Positions 17,333 to 24,602 of a stretch of DNA of 41,641 nucleotides are shown here, piece by piece; position 1 is the stretch's first letter, and every line of letters begins with the position of its first letter. The notes beneath the pieces were generated by a model, which saw nothing but the letters and a program-made list of their open reading frames with translations, had not been told where the DNA came from and searched no databases. Origin of the DNA: JACCQS01 sp050999295 (GTDB lineage: Bacteria > Actinomycetota > Actinomycetes > Mycobacteriales > Geodermatophilaceae); assembly GCA_050999295.1 (NCBI GenBank), contig JBPCPI010000106.1, positions 1 through 41,641 on the forward strand, given 5' to 3'. The translations under genes and the position numbers were made by a program.

Positions 17333-17361
17333 AGGGCGGCGGACAACCAGAGCGCCGCCCT
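17333..17361 (-). terminator. Hairpin downstream of the RecB/AddB-like gene
   Basis: A perfect 9-bp stem, AGGGCGGCG (17333-17341) pairing with CGCCGCCCT (17353-17361), has an 11-nt loop. It lies 5 bp past the stop of the Fe-S RecB-like gene on the minus strand and 12 bp before the SCO6745-like start. There is no T-tract. It probably separates the two transcription units or acts as a weak terminator. Confidence 0.5.
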
Positions 17362-17366
17362 GGCGC

Positions 17367-18482
17367 TCAGGGGAAGGTCGGCGGCGGCGCAGCGTCGGGC
17401 AGCGAGATGTTGCGACCACCGGAGCCGCCGGCTCCCAGTCTCGGCTCGTAGCTCAGCACCTCCGGCCCCTGCCGGTACCGGGAGGCGAGGTCCAGCACCG
17501 GATCGGCCCCCTCGGTCATGGTCAGGCAGGGGGCCAGGAACCTACACTTCGGGCAGTGCCGGTCCGAGGGAGTCGGATAGAGCGGCAGGTCCGGGCGGAG
17601 CATCTCCAGCACCTCGGTGCCGATCTGCCGGGCCGCAGCCTCGATCTCGCCTCGACCGCGTCGGATCCGGGTGCGCCGAATCGGTCCCGAGACTTCCTGA
17701 TCCAACCGCTGCACAGTGACCGGCCGACTGTCCAGCCGGTCGAGGCGCTGGGTCTGCGGGACCGAGCGGCCACCGCCGCTGGGCTCGTTCTGCGAGTAGC
17801 CACCACGCCCGGGCCGCCCGGTCCGCGTCTCGGCCGGTGCGGGACCCAGGTCAGCCGGCGGGGACCGGAGGACCTCATTGTGGATGGTTCCGGCGACATC
17901 CATTCCCAGATAGGTCTGTTCCCACGCCCAACAGGCGGCGATCGCGGCCTCGTCCAGAAGCAGTGCATCGGTGTCCAGCCACTGCGGCACGACGCTGTGC
18001 ACCACGATCCAGTACTCGTCCGCGGCATCGGCGGCCACCATCGCCACCCGTTCGGTGTAGAGGACCTTTCGGCCGTCCGGGGCCAACAGGCCGCGGTCGG
18101 GCTCCCGAATGTCGGGGACCAGGGCCTCGACGTCGACCTCGATCTTGAGCGGGCCGAAGGAATCCAGGCTCGGAGCCCACTCGAAGTACCGTTCGAGCAA
18201 CTCGGTGCCGCCGTCGAGCCCCGCCATCCGTTCTGCCGAAGGCGGAGCTGCGGCGATCGACCGCATGAAGGCCTTGCGGACCAGTGGCAGCACGATGGCG
18301 GTCTGCCAGTCCCACATGCCCGGGTAGTAGTAGACCGCCAGGGCGTCCCGGACGGCCTGATTCAGGTCAAGCGGGACCGGGTCGATGCTCTGCAGTCGCT
18401 GCCGATGGACCGACCCGAAGTCCCACTGCCGACGGCAACGCTTGTACGCCGCCCGCTCCTGTGCCGAGACTCGATAGTCCAC
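17367..18482 (-). CDS. RecB/AddB/Cas4-like Fe-S protein with degenerate PD-(D/E)XK site
   Basis: The 371-residue protein has the layout of iron-sulfur PD-(D/E)XK nucleases. The N-terminal motif SAQERAAYKRCRRQWDF carries Cys16. A C-terminal CPKCRFLAPC gives Cys310, Cys313 and Cys319, i.e. C-x2-C-x5-C, the spacing of the 4Fe-4S cluster in AddB and Cas4. Where active members read 'G(R/F)IDL...YLLDYKS', this protein reads ERVAMVAADAADEYWIVVHSVV. The metal-binding Asp, the second Asp and the catalytic Lys are therefore replaced by roughly Ala147, Val161 and Ser163. A disordered Arg/Gly-rich segment (205-280) separates core and cluster. It probably binds DNA or a partner without cutting. It lies 12 bp downstream of a small gene, likely one operon. 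Confidence 0.65.
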   Translation of the reverse strand: MDYRVSAQERAAYKRCRRQWDFGSVHRQRLQSIDPVPLDLNQAVRDALAVYYYPGMWDWQTAIVLPLVRKAFMRSIAAAPPSAERMAGLDGGTELLERYFEWAPSLDSFGPLKIEVDVEALVPDIREPDRGLLAPDGRKVLYTERVAMVAADAADEYWIVVHSVVPQWLDTDALLLDEAAIAACWAWEQTYLGMDVAGTIHNEVLRSPPADLGPAPAETRTGRPGRGGYSQNEPSGGGRSVPQTQRLDRLDSRPVTVQRLDQEVSGPIRRTRIRRGRGEIEAAARQIGTEVLEMLRPDLPLYPTPSDRHCPKCRFLAPCLTMTEGADPVLDLASRYRQGPEVLSYEPRLGAGGSGGRNISLPDAAPPPTFP

Positions 18483-18494
18483 AACCCGCCCCGC

Positions 18495-18794
18495 TCAATG
18501 CACGTGTGGCCACGGCTCGTCCAGCGGCCACCGGCATCGGTCATCGCCTCCGGCCATGGACTCCAGCTCGGCCACCATGTCCGCGCAGAACGCCCGTAGC
18601 CGTACGGAATCGTCCTGTGGCCAGGCGCCGGAGAAGTACATCCACACATCGGCACCGGCACTGGATGCCGGAGGCTGCGCGCCTGGAGTCACCAGCGCCC
18701 ACGAGTACTCAGAGCCGCGGCGCTCGACGTAGACGATGTCCTCGGGGGTGGGCGGGGCCTGCGCAAGCGAGGCGAACAGTTCGGCACGATCCAT
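18495..18794 (-). CDS. Small unknown protein paired with the Fe-S RecB-like protein
   Basis: I do not recognise this 99-residue protein. It is acidic and soluble. It reads MDRAELFASLAQAPPTPEDI, then VYVERRGSEYSWALVTPG, then DVWMYFSGAWPQDDSVRLRA, and ends CRWPLDEPWPHVH. It is rich in Trp and Pro and has no transmembrane segment. The frame is open further upstream, but ATG 18794 is chosen because the upstream translation is Arg/Pro noise. It ends 12 bp before the RecB-like gene, so the two are likely co-transcribed from the 83-bp divergent gap shared with the TauE gene. A functional partnership is inference from this arrangement. Confidence 0.65.
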   Translation of the reverse strand: MDRAELFASLAQAPPTPEDIVYVERRGSEYSWALVTPGAQPPASSAGADVWMYFSGAWPQDDSVRLRAFCADMVAELESMAGGDDRCRWPLDEPWPHVH

Positions 18795-18877
18795 GGGCCA
18801 CACCCCTGCTGGCCAGGCTACTACCGGGGCGGCCCTGCCGACCGACCTGCATTGTTGCGGCGGCCTAGCCTCAGCCA

Positions 18878-19630
18878 GTGCTGGAAACCATGATCCTGAT
18901 CGTCGGGGGAATCCTGGCCGGGATCGCCGGTGCCGGCGCGGGAATGGCTTCGCTGGTCTCCTATCCGGTCCTGCTCGCGGCCGGACTCCCACCGTTGATC
19001 GCCAATGTCACCAATTCCGTCTCGCTGACGCTCACCACCGCCGGCGCCGTTGCCGGCTCTCGGCTCGAACTGCGCGGCCAGGGGCCACGGGTTCTTCGGT
19101 ACGGGCAGCTCGCCGTGATTGGCGGTGTGGGCGGGGCTGTGCTGCTGCTGACCACTCCTGAGGAGATCTTCGACTACCTGGTGCCGTGGTTGATCGGGAT
19201 CGCCGCGGTCGCGCTGCTGTTACGTCCGCAGCTGCAGCGGCTGCACGCCGATCGACTGCATGCCGGCCACCCGATGGTGACAGTGGGAGTCGTGATCGGT
19301 GCGGTATACAGCGGCTACTTCGGCGCCGGTGCCGGAGTCCTGGTTCTGGCCCTGCTCGCCGCCGTCATCCCGGACTCGATCGCCCGACTCAACGCATTGA
19401 AGAACACCATCGTCGGTACGGCAAACACGGTGGCCGCCATCGGGTTTGCCGTGTTCGGACCCGTCGCGTGGACGTTCGTGCTGCCGCTGGCCGCCGGCTG
19501 CTTCCTCGGCGGGCTGGTGGCACCCTGGATCGTCCGGCGCATTCCCGACACCCCGCTGCGGATCTGCGTCGGGCTGCTCGGCCTAGCGCTAGCCATCAAG
19601 CTCGGCATCGACGCGTACGGACCCGTGTGA
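18878..19630 (+). CDS. TauE/SafE-family membrane exporter
   Basis: This is an integral membrane protein of the sulfite/organosulfonate exporter family (TauE/SafE); the substrate cannot be told. The 250 residues hold about eight hydrophobic segments in two similar halves. The first half has GGILAGIAGAGAGMASLVSY and ANVTNSVSLTLTTAGAVAG; the second has GAVYSGYFGAGAGVLVLALL and LNALKNTIVGTANTVAAIGF. Both halves carry the Gly-rich family motif. No ribosome-binding site precedes it. TAGCCT (18866-18871) sits 6 nt before GTG 18878, as in a leaderless transcript; ATG 18890 is the alternative start. It diverges from the unknown small gene and ends 11 bp from the convergent GGDEF-EAL gene. Confidence 0.88.
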   Translation: MLETMILIVGGILAGIAGAGAGMASLVSYPVLLAAGLPPLIANVTNSVSLTLTTAGAVAGSRLELRGQGPRVLRYGQLAVIGGVGGAVLLLTTPEEIFDYLVPWLIGIAAVALLLRPQLQRLHADRLHAGHPMVTVGVVIGAVYSGYFGAGAGVLVLALLAAVIPDSIARLNALKNTIVGTANTVAAIGFAVFGPVAWTFVLPLAAGCFLGGLVAPWIVRRIPDTPLRICVGLLGLALAIKLGIDAYGPV

Positions 19631-19641
19631 AGAACGTCAGA

Positions 19642-21984
19642 TCACCAGGGATTGCCTGCGGTCTTACCGGCCGGACCTGGCACGGGGACGGGAGGCATCC
19701 GCCGAGTCGAGCCCGGCAGTTCGCACTCCCCGGCCGGGCGGGGCAGTCCGAAGAGGTATCCCTGTCCCACCCGGAACCCGAGCACGGACAGCCTCCTCCG
19801 CTGATCCGCAGTCTCCACTCCTTCGGCGACCGCACCCAGGGACAAGCCACGCGCGAGCTGGATGATCGCGGCCGGGATGGCTTCTGCGCCGGGGGCCGCG
19901 CCGAGCTCGGCCGTGAACGTACGATCCAGCTTCAACTGGTCCACCGGGAAACGCCCGAGATAGCTCAGTGATGACCATCCGGTACCGAAGTCGTCGAGTG
20001 CGATGCGGACCCCCGCGCCGCGCAGTCGCCGCAACCGGTCGCCGACCAGCTGGTCATTGATGAGGATACCCTCGGTCACCTCGACGATCAGGCGCTCGGG
20101 CGGGACGCCTGACACCCGCAGCGCCGCCAGCACCTCCTCCTCGATGCCGGGTTGCTGCAGCGTACGCCCGGAGAGGTTGACTGCCAGAGTGAGTTCGCTG
20201 CAGGACGGGTCACGCCGCCATGCCGCGAGCTGGGTCACTGCCGCGCTCAAGACCGTGTGGTCGACTTCGTTGACCAGGCCGGTTTCCTCAGCGAGGGCGA
20301 ACCACTCACCGGCTTCCTGGACCTGCGCACCCGGGCGGCACCAGCGGGCCAGCGCCTCGAATCCCAGCACCCTGCCCGTGTCCAGGTCGACGACGGGCTG
20401 GAACCACGGTTCGATCTCGCCGTCCTGCAACGCGTGTGCCAATCGGGTGCGCAGGTCAAGGCGCTCGAGCAGTACGGTCGACATGCCCGTTCGGTACCGC
20501 GCCCACCCGCCGCCTGAGCGCTTGGCGGTGTACATCGCGACGTCGGCCTCGCGCAGCATGTCCCCGGGCGAGGAGTGCGGATCGCCGGTGGTCACCCCGA
20601 TGCTCACCTCCGAACGCAGCTCGAGCCCGGACAGGAGCATCGGCGGACGCAGTACGTCCAGCAGGCGCTCGGCCGCCAACTCGGCGTCACCATGCATCAG
20701 GACCGCGAACTCGTCGCCCCCTAAGCGGGCGATGAGGTGGTCGGGCCCCAGTGCATCACGCAACCGGTTGGCGACCTCGACCAGGAGCAGGTCGCCGACA
20801 TCATGGCCGAGGGTGTCGTTGACGGTCTTGAAATCGTCCAAGTCCAGGAAGGCGATCGACGGACGCGGGCCACCGGCGTTCCAGTCCGCCAGGTCCAGGG
20901 CCAACATGTCGATGAAGCGGTCCCGGCTGGCCAAGCCGGTCAGCGTGTCCCGGTCCACCTGCCTACGCAGCTCGCGGCTAGAGCGCTCCCGATCCTCGAG
21001 GACTAGTTCCAGCGCGCGCTTACGATGGGTCAGCTCTCGTGACCGTTGCTCGGCCACCGTGAGCAACCCATTCCCCCGAGCCGCGACGAGCAACACCAGC
21101 AAGATCATGATCGCGGCGGTGAAGTAACCGTCCAGAACCTCTCCGGTCAGTTGCCCGGAGAGCAGTTGATAGATCAGCAGTGCCGGGGCGAGCAGCGCGG
21201 GGGCGGCCAGCGCCCGCAGCCGGCGTCGGCTCGTCGATCCTGCCGCATCGGTGACCGGCTCGGTGAGCCGGACCATGGACGGGTGCAGCGCGGCCGCACC
21301 CACCAGGAGGTTGAACAGCATCCAGCCCGTATCGGTGACTTCGCCGCGACTGTAGAGACCCTCCACCATTCGTACGCCGTAAACGAAGTCGACCACGATC
21401 TGGACCAGCAGGCCGCCAGTCAGCAGCAGGTAGGCCGGAGGCCGCGGCGACCGACCGGCCAGCATGCGGAGCACAATCAGGAGTAGTCCGAGATCGAGCA
21501 ACGGATAGGCGAGCGCCACCGCGTAGGCAGCTCCGCCGGCGCCTGGGGCCATGACATATGGCTGGATCAGCGGTTCCCACATCACCAAGGCGGCACCGAT
21601 GGTCCAGATCGAGGCATCGAGCCAGGCCGTCCGATCCGGGATGGCCCGCGCCCGGAGGAAGCACCACATCGCCAGGAACATGACCGGATAGAACAGCAGA
21701 TGGGCGGCATCACCGATGGACGGGAAAGCTGGCGAGCCACCCGTCGCGGGCTGGAGCGCTACGGACACGACGTCGCCGACTAGATAGAGGCTGACACCGG
21801 CGAGCAGCAGCAGCCACGGCCTGCGCGCGTCGGGCCGGTGAACGCGAACTCCCACCCAGACCCCTAGGACGGCGGCTACCGACGTCAGGAGAATGAGCGC
21901 GTCCTGGACCGAGCGCGACACGAACGGGTATAGCATCAGGGCGGCGAGATTGAGGCCGACGTAGCCCCACCGCATCGTGCGCAT
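19642..21984 (-). CDS. Membrane GGDEF-EAL protein (cyclic di-GMP turnover)
   Basis: This is a bifunctional-type c-di-GMP enzyme of 780 residues in the cytoplasmic membrane. Residues 1-300 hold about nine or ten transmembrane segments, followed by a short coiled stretch (305-345). The diguanylate cyclase domain carries intact LGGDEF (GGDEF at 422-426). The usual RxxD inhibitory site five residues before it is absent; the aligned residues are GPDH. The phosphodiesterase domain carries EAL at 543-545, then NLSGRTL, EVTEG, LDDFGTGWSSLSYL, LKLDRTF, AEGVET and QGYLFGLP. All metal and catalytic residues that I can recognise appear kept. The frame continues upstream, but ATG 21984 matches the first membrane helix and follows GGGGGGTGGG. 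Confidence 0.92.
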   Translation of the reverse strand: MRTMRWGYVGLNLAALMLYPFVSRSVQDALILLTSVAAVLGVWVGVRVHRPDARRPWLLLLAGVSLYLVGDVVSVALQPATGGSPAFPSIGDAAHLLFYPVMFLAMWCFLRARAIPDRTAWLDASIWTIGAALVMWEPLIQPYVMAPGAGGAAYAVALAYPLLDLGLLLIVLRMLAGRSPRPPAYLLLTGGLLVQIVVDFVYGVRMVEGLYSRGEVTDTGWMLFNLLVGAAALHPSMVRLTEPVTDAAGSTSRRRLRALAAPALLAPALLIYQLLSGQLTGEVLDGYFTAAIMILLVLLVAARGNGLLTVAEQRSRELTHRKRALELVLEDRERSSRELRRQVDRDTLTGLASRDRFIDMLALDLADWNAGGPRPSIAFLDLDDFKTVNDTLGHDVGDLLLVEVANRLRDALGPDHLIARLGGDEFAVLMHGDAELAAERLLDVLRPPMLLSGLELRSEVSIGVTTGDPHSSPGDMLREADVAMYTAKRSGGGWARYRTGMSTVLLERLDLRTRLAHALQDGEIEPWFQPVVDLDTGRVLGFEALARWCRPGAQVQEAGEWFALAEETGLVNEVDHTVLSAAVTQLAAWRRDPSCSELTLAVNLSGRTLQQPGIEEEVLAALRVSGVPPERLIVEVTEGILINDQLVGDRLRRLRGAGVRIALDDFGTGWSSLSYLGRFPVDQLKLDRTFTAELGAAPGAEAIPAAIIQLARGLSLGAVAEGVETADQRRRLSVLGFRVGQGYLFGLPRPAGECELPGSTRRMPPVPVPGPAGKTAGNPW

Positions 21985-22115
21985 CCCACCCCCCGGCCGG
22001 CTGGCCTGCAGCGACCTGCCTTCGTTTATCGTTGCACAGAAAGCCAACTCGTCGGCTGCGCTACTACTCGACAGTCCAGCCCGGCCTGGCCACGGCCCGA
22101 CGAGCCGACGTGTGT

Positions 22116-23129
22116 CTAGGCTCGCTCGGCACCCGATTGAGTAGCGAGCTGTCCCGGCCGGGCCGCGGAGCGCAGGAGGTCGGCGAGCACGGTACCGAGG
22201 TCGAGTCCGGCGGAGGCAACCGACATCGGCAGCATGGAAGTCTCGGTCATCCCAGGGGAGACGTTCACCTCCAGGAAGTACACCTCGCCATCGGCAGCGA
22301 CGATCGCGTCGGTTCGGGACAGCCCGGACAGGTCCAGGCTGCGGTGCACGGTCAGCGCGACGTCGACAGCTCGGGCGGCGGCGGCGGCGTCGAGGCGGGC
22401 CGGAGTGAAGTACTCGGTCATGCCCGGCGTGTAGCGGGCCGCGTAGTCGAAGACGCCGGACTGCGGCACGATCTCCACCGCCGGCAGCGCGGTCGGCCCG
22501 TCCGGCCGGTCGATCACGGAGACCGCGATCTCGGTCCCGCGAATGAACCGCTCGATCAGCACGATGTCGGCGTACGCAAAGGCGCCGATCATGGCTTCCG
22601 GAAGCTCTTGCACGGTACTGACTTTGACGGTTCCCAGGGCCGAACCACCTTGCGCCGGCTTGAGCATCAGGGGCAGGCCGAGCCGGGACAGGATCAGGTC
22701 GAGGACCGCGCCGGCGCCAAGCTCGCGATAGGTGGAGTGCGGCAGCGCGACCCAAACCGGGGTCGCGATGCCAGCTATGGCGACCCTGGCCTTGGCTCCG
22801 GGCTTGTCCCAGGCCAGGCGGCTGGCCGCCGAACCGCTTCCGACGTACGGGATCCCGGCCAACTCCAGGACCGAGCGCAAGGAGCCGTCCTCGCCGGAGG
22901 CTCCGTGCAGCGCGATGAACACCGCGTCGCAGGGATTGGCAGCCAGGGTGGGCAGCAGAGCGGCGTCGGTGTCGAGGACGTCGACTTCGAGCCCGGCGTG
23001 GCGCAACGCGGCGCTGATCCGGCGCCCGCTGCGGATCGACACGTCGCGCTCGAAAGTGAGCCCGCCGGCGAGCACGACGACGCGCAGGGTCTCCGGGGTC
23101 GGGGCTGCCGGGGGAGCGGGATCGCTCAT
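22116..23129 (-). CDS. D-alanine-D-alanine ligase family ATP-grasp protein
   Basis: This is a cytoplasmic ATP-grasp ligase that joins two D-alanines for peptidoglycan precursors, or a close relative. The 337-residue protein keeps the family motifs. These are VLAGGLTFERDVSIRSG (compare GGTSAEREVSLNSG in E. coli DdlB), ALHGASGEDGSLRSVLELAG and IPYVGSGSAASRLAWDK. They continue with LKPAQGGSALGTVKV, YTPGMTEYFTPARL and the Mg-binding end FLEVNVSPGMTETSMLP. The start is ATG 23129, which overlaps the stop of the upstream aminotransferase (ATGA), implying one operon. Whether it is the main Ddl of the cell or a specialised second ligase cannot be decided from this window. Confidence 0.85.
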   Translation of the reverse strand: MSDPAPPAAPTPETLRVVVLAGGLTFERDVSIRSGRRISAALRHAGLEVDVLDTDAALLPTLAANPCDAVFIALHGASGEDGSLRSVLELAGIPYVGSGSAASRLAWDKPGAKARVAIAGIATPVWVALPHSTYRELGAGAVLDLILSRLGLPLMLKPAQGGSALGTVKVSTVQELPEAMIGAFAYADIVLIERFIRGTEIAVSVIDRPDGPTALPAVEIVPQSGVFDYAARYTPGMTEYFTPARLDAAAAARAVDVALTVHRSLDLSGLSRTDAIVAADGEVYFLEVNVSPGMTETSMLPMSVASAGLDLGTVLADLLRSAARPGQLATQSGAERA

Positions 23130-24505
23130 GGCGCGTCCGCGGCCGGGGAGGTCGCGTTGCTCGCGGGTCGGGTCGCCGTACCCGCCGCAGGTGCCGTGCC
23201 ACCGGCGCGTACGCGCGCAGCTTCGGCGCCGTGCAGGGTCGCCGGGTCGATGCCACCGAAGGTCGCCCGGAGTTCGAGTTCGGACTCGATGACCCCAGCG
23301 AGGCGGCGTACCCCTTCCTTGATCCGATCGGGGACGGGGTAGCAGTCGGACAACCGCAGGAACCGCTGACCGGACCCGTCGGCATAGAAGCCGACCCCGG
23401 GGACGTAGGCCACCCGGGCAGCTATCGCCCGCGGTTGCATCACCTTCGCGTCCAAGCCAGGCGGCAACTGCAGCCAGACGTAGAACCCACCGTCCGGCCG
23501 GGTCCAGCTCACTCCGTTCGGCATGAGCGCGGCCAACGAATCCAGAGTTGCGTCCCGGCGCTCGCGGTAGAGCTCGCAGAACACCTTGATCTGCTGCTCC
23601 CAGGGCTGGGTGTCCAGATAGCGAGCCACGGCGTACTGGGTCAAGGAGGGCGGGCACAGGATCTGGGCCTCACTGGCCAGGACCAGCTTCTCCCGTACGG
23701 CGACCGGCGCGTAGACCCAGCCGACCCGTAGACCGGGGGAGAACGTCTTGGAGAACGAGCCAAGGTAGATTACCCGCTCCGCGGCGCGAGAGCGCAAGGC
23801 GGGCAACGGATCCCGGCCGAAGCCGAGCAGGCCGTATGGGTTGTCCTCGATCACCAGGAGGTCGAACTCCTCCGCGAGGGCCAGGATCTCGTCGCGCCGC
23901 TCGACCGACAGCGTGACGCCGGCCGGGTTATGGAAGTTGGGGACGGTGTAGAGGAACTTCGCCCGCCGACCCTCGGTTTGCAGGCTCAGCAGTGCCTCGC
24001 GCAGCGCGGCAGGGATCAGGCCGTCGTCGTCCATCGCGACATGCCGGACCTCGGCCTGGGAGGCCTGGAAGACGCCGAGCGCGCCCACGTAGGAGGGTGC
24101 TTCGGCCAGCACTATGTCGCCGGGATCGCAGAACACCCGGGTGACCAGGTCCAGGCCCTGCTGGGAGCCGACCGTGACGACGACGTTGTCCGGCGAGGCA
24201 GCCTGGTCGGCACCCATCCCGATGCCCTCCAGCGCCATCACATCGCAGATCCGCTCACGCAACCGCGGGTCGCCCTGGCCGGATCCGTACTGCAGCGTGG
24301 CGGCACCGTGCCCGGTGACGAGGTCGCCGATCATCGAGCCGACCGCGTCCAGCGGCAGTGCGGTGACTGCGGGCATCCCGCCGGCCAGGGATACGACCTC
24401 GGGCCGGCTCACGACGGCGAACAGGGCTCGGATCTCCGAGGCGGTCATGCGGTGGGTACGAGCCGCGTAGCGGTTGGAGTACGGATCGAGCCTGGTGCCG
24501 GACAC
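23126..24505 (-). CDS. PLP-dependent aminotransferase (class I/II, LysN/Aro8-like)
   Basis: This is a fold-type I aminotransferase. The N-terminal signature MTASEIRALFAVVSRPEVVS, continuing LAGGMPAVTALPL, is that of the LysN/AAD-aminotransferase group. Other motifs are GSQQGLDLVTRVFCDPGDIV, PNFHNPAGVTLS, EDNPYG, and the PLP-binding Lys in YLGSFSKTFSPGLRVGW. The amino donor and acceptor are unknown. The frame opens at ATG 24538, inside a 75-bp inverted-repeat element. I prefer GTG 24505 (VSGTRLDPYSNRYAARTH), which fits the family N-terminus, has AGGA upstream and leaves the repeat outside the gene. It overlaps the Ddl-like gene by 4 nt. A disordered Ala/Thr/Pro tail of 40 residues ends the protein. 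Confidence 0.85.
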   Translation of the reverse strand: MSGTRLDPYSNRYAARTHRMTASEIRALFAVVSRPEVVSLAGGMPAVTALPLDAVGSMIGDLVTGHGAATLQYGSGQGDPRLRERICDVMALEGIGMGADQAASPDNVVVTVGSQQGLDLVTRVFCDPGDIVLAEAPSYVGALGVFQASQAEVRHVAMDDDGLIPAALREALLSLQTEGRRAKFLYTVPNFHNPAGVTLSVERRDEILALAEEFDLLVIEDNPYGLLGFGRDPLPALRSRAAERVIYLGSFSKTFSPGLRVGWVYAPVAVREKLVLASEAQILCPPSLTQYAVARYLDTQPWEQQIKVFCELYRERRDATLDSLAALMPNGVSWTRPDGGFYVWLQLPPGLDAKVMQPRAIAARVAYVPGVGFYADGSGQRFLRLSDCYPVPDRIKEGVRRLAGVIESELELRATFGGIDPATLHGAEAARVRAGGTAPAAGTATRPASNATSPAADAP

Positions 24506-24527
24506 CGGAGGAATCCTACGGTCAAGG

Positions 24528-24602
24528 AAGTTGATCATCGGAAATCTGGGGGTTAATCGGCGCCAGCCAGCGTAAAACCCCCCATAGTCCGATGATCAAC
24601 TT
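24528..24602. repeat. 75-bp inverted-repeat element between helD-like and aminotransferase genes
   Basis: AAGTTGATCATCGGA (24528-24542) is mirrored exactly by TCCGATGATCAACTT (24588-24602). An inner pair, GGGGGTT (24548-24554) and AACCCCC (24576-24582), extends the structure. It spans the whole short gap: one arm holds the stop codon of the helicase-like gene, the other the upstream ATG option of the aminotransferase. It could end the helicase transcript, or it may be a small inserted repeat. As the stem is followed by no T-tract, a simple intrinsic terminator is not clear. Confidence 0.75.

Noticed and set aside
17367..18482. Calling the Fe-S protein a true Cas4
   Set aside because: No cas1, cas2 or CRISPR repeats are present in the window and the catalytic residues seem lost; only the fold and cluster pattern are shared.
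17103..18599. 498-codon open frame on the plus strand
   Set aside because: It runs antisense across two genes with recognisable motifs; no domain, no ribosome-binding site.
21985..23385. Long in-frame extension upstream of the GGDEF-EAL protein
   Set aside because: The extension overlaps the Ddl-like gene in another frame and reads as Arg/Pro-rich noise; the membrane domain begins at ATG 21984.
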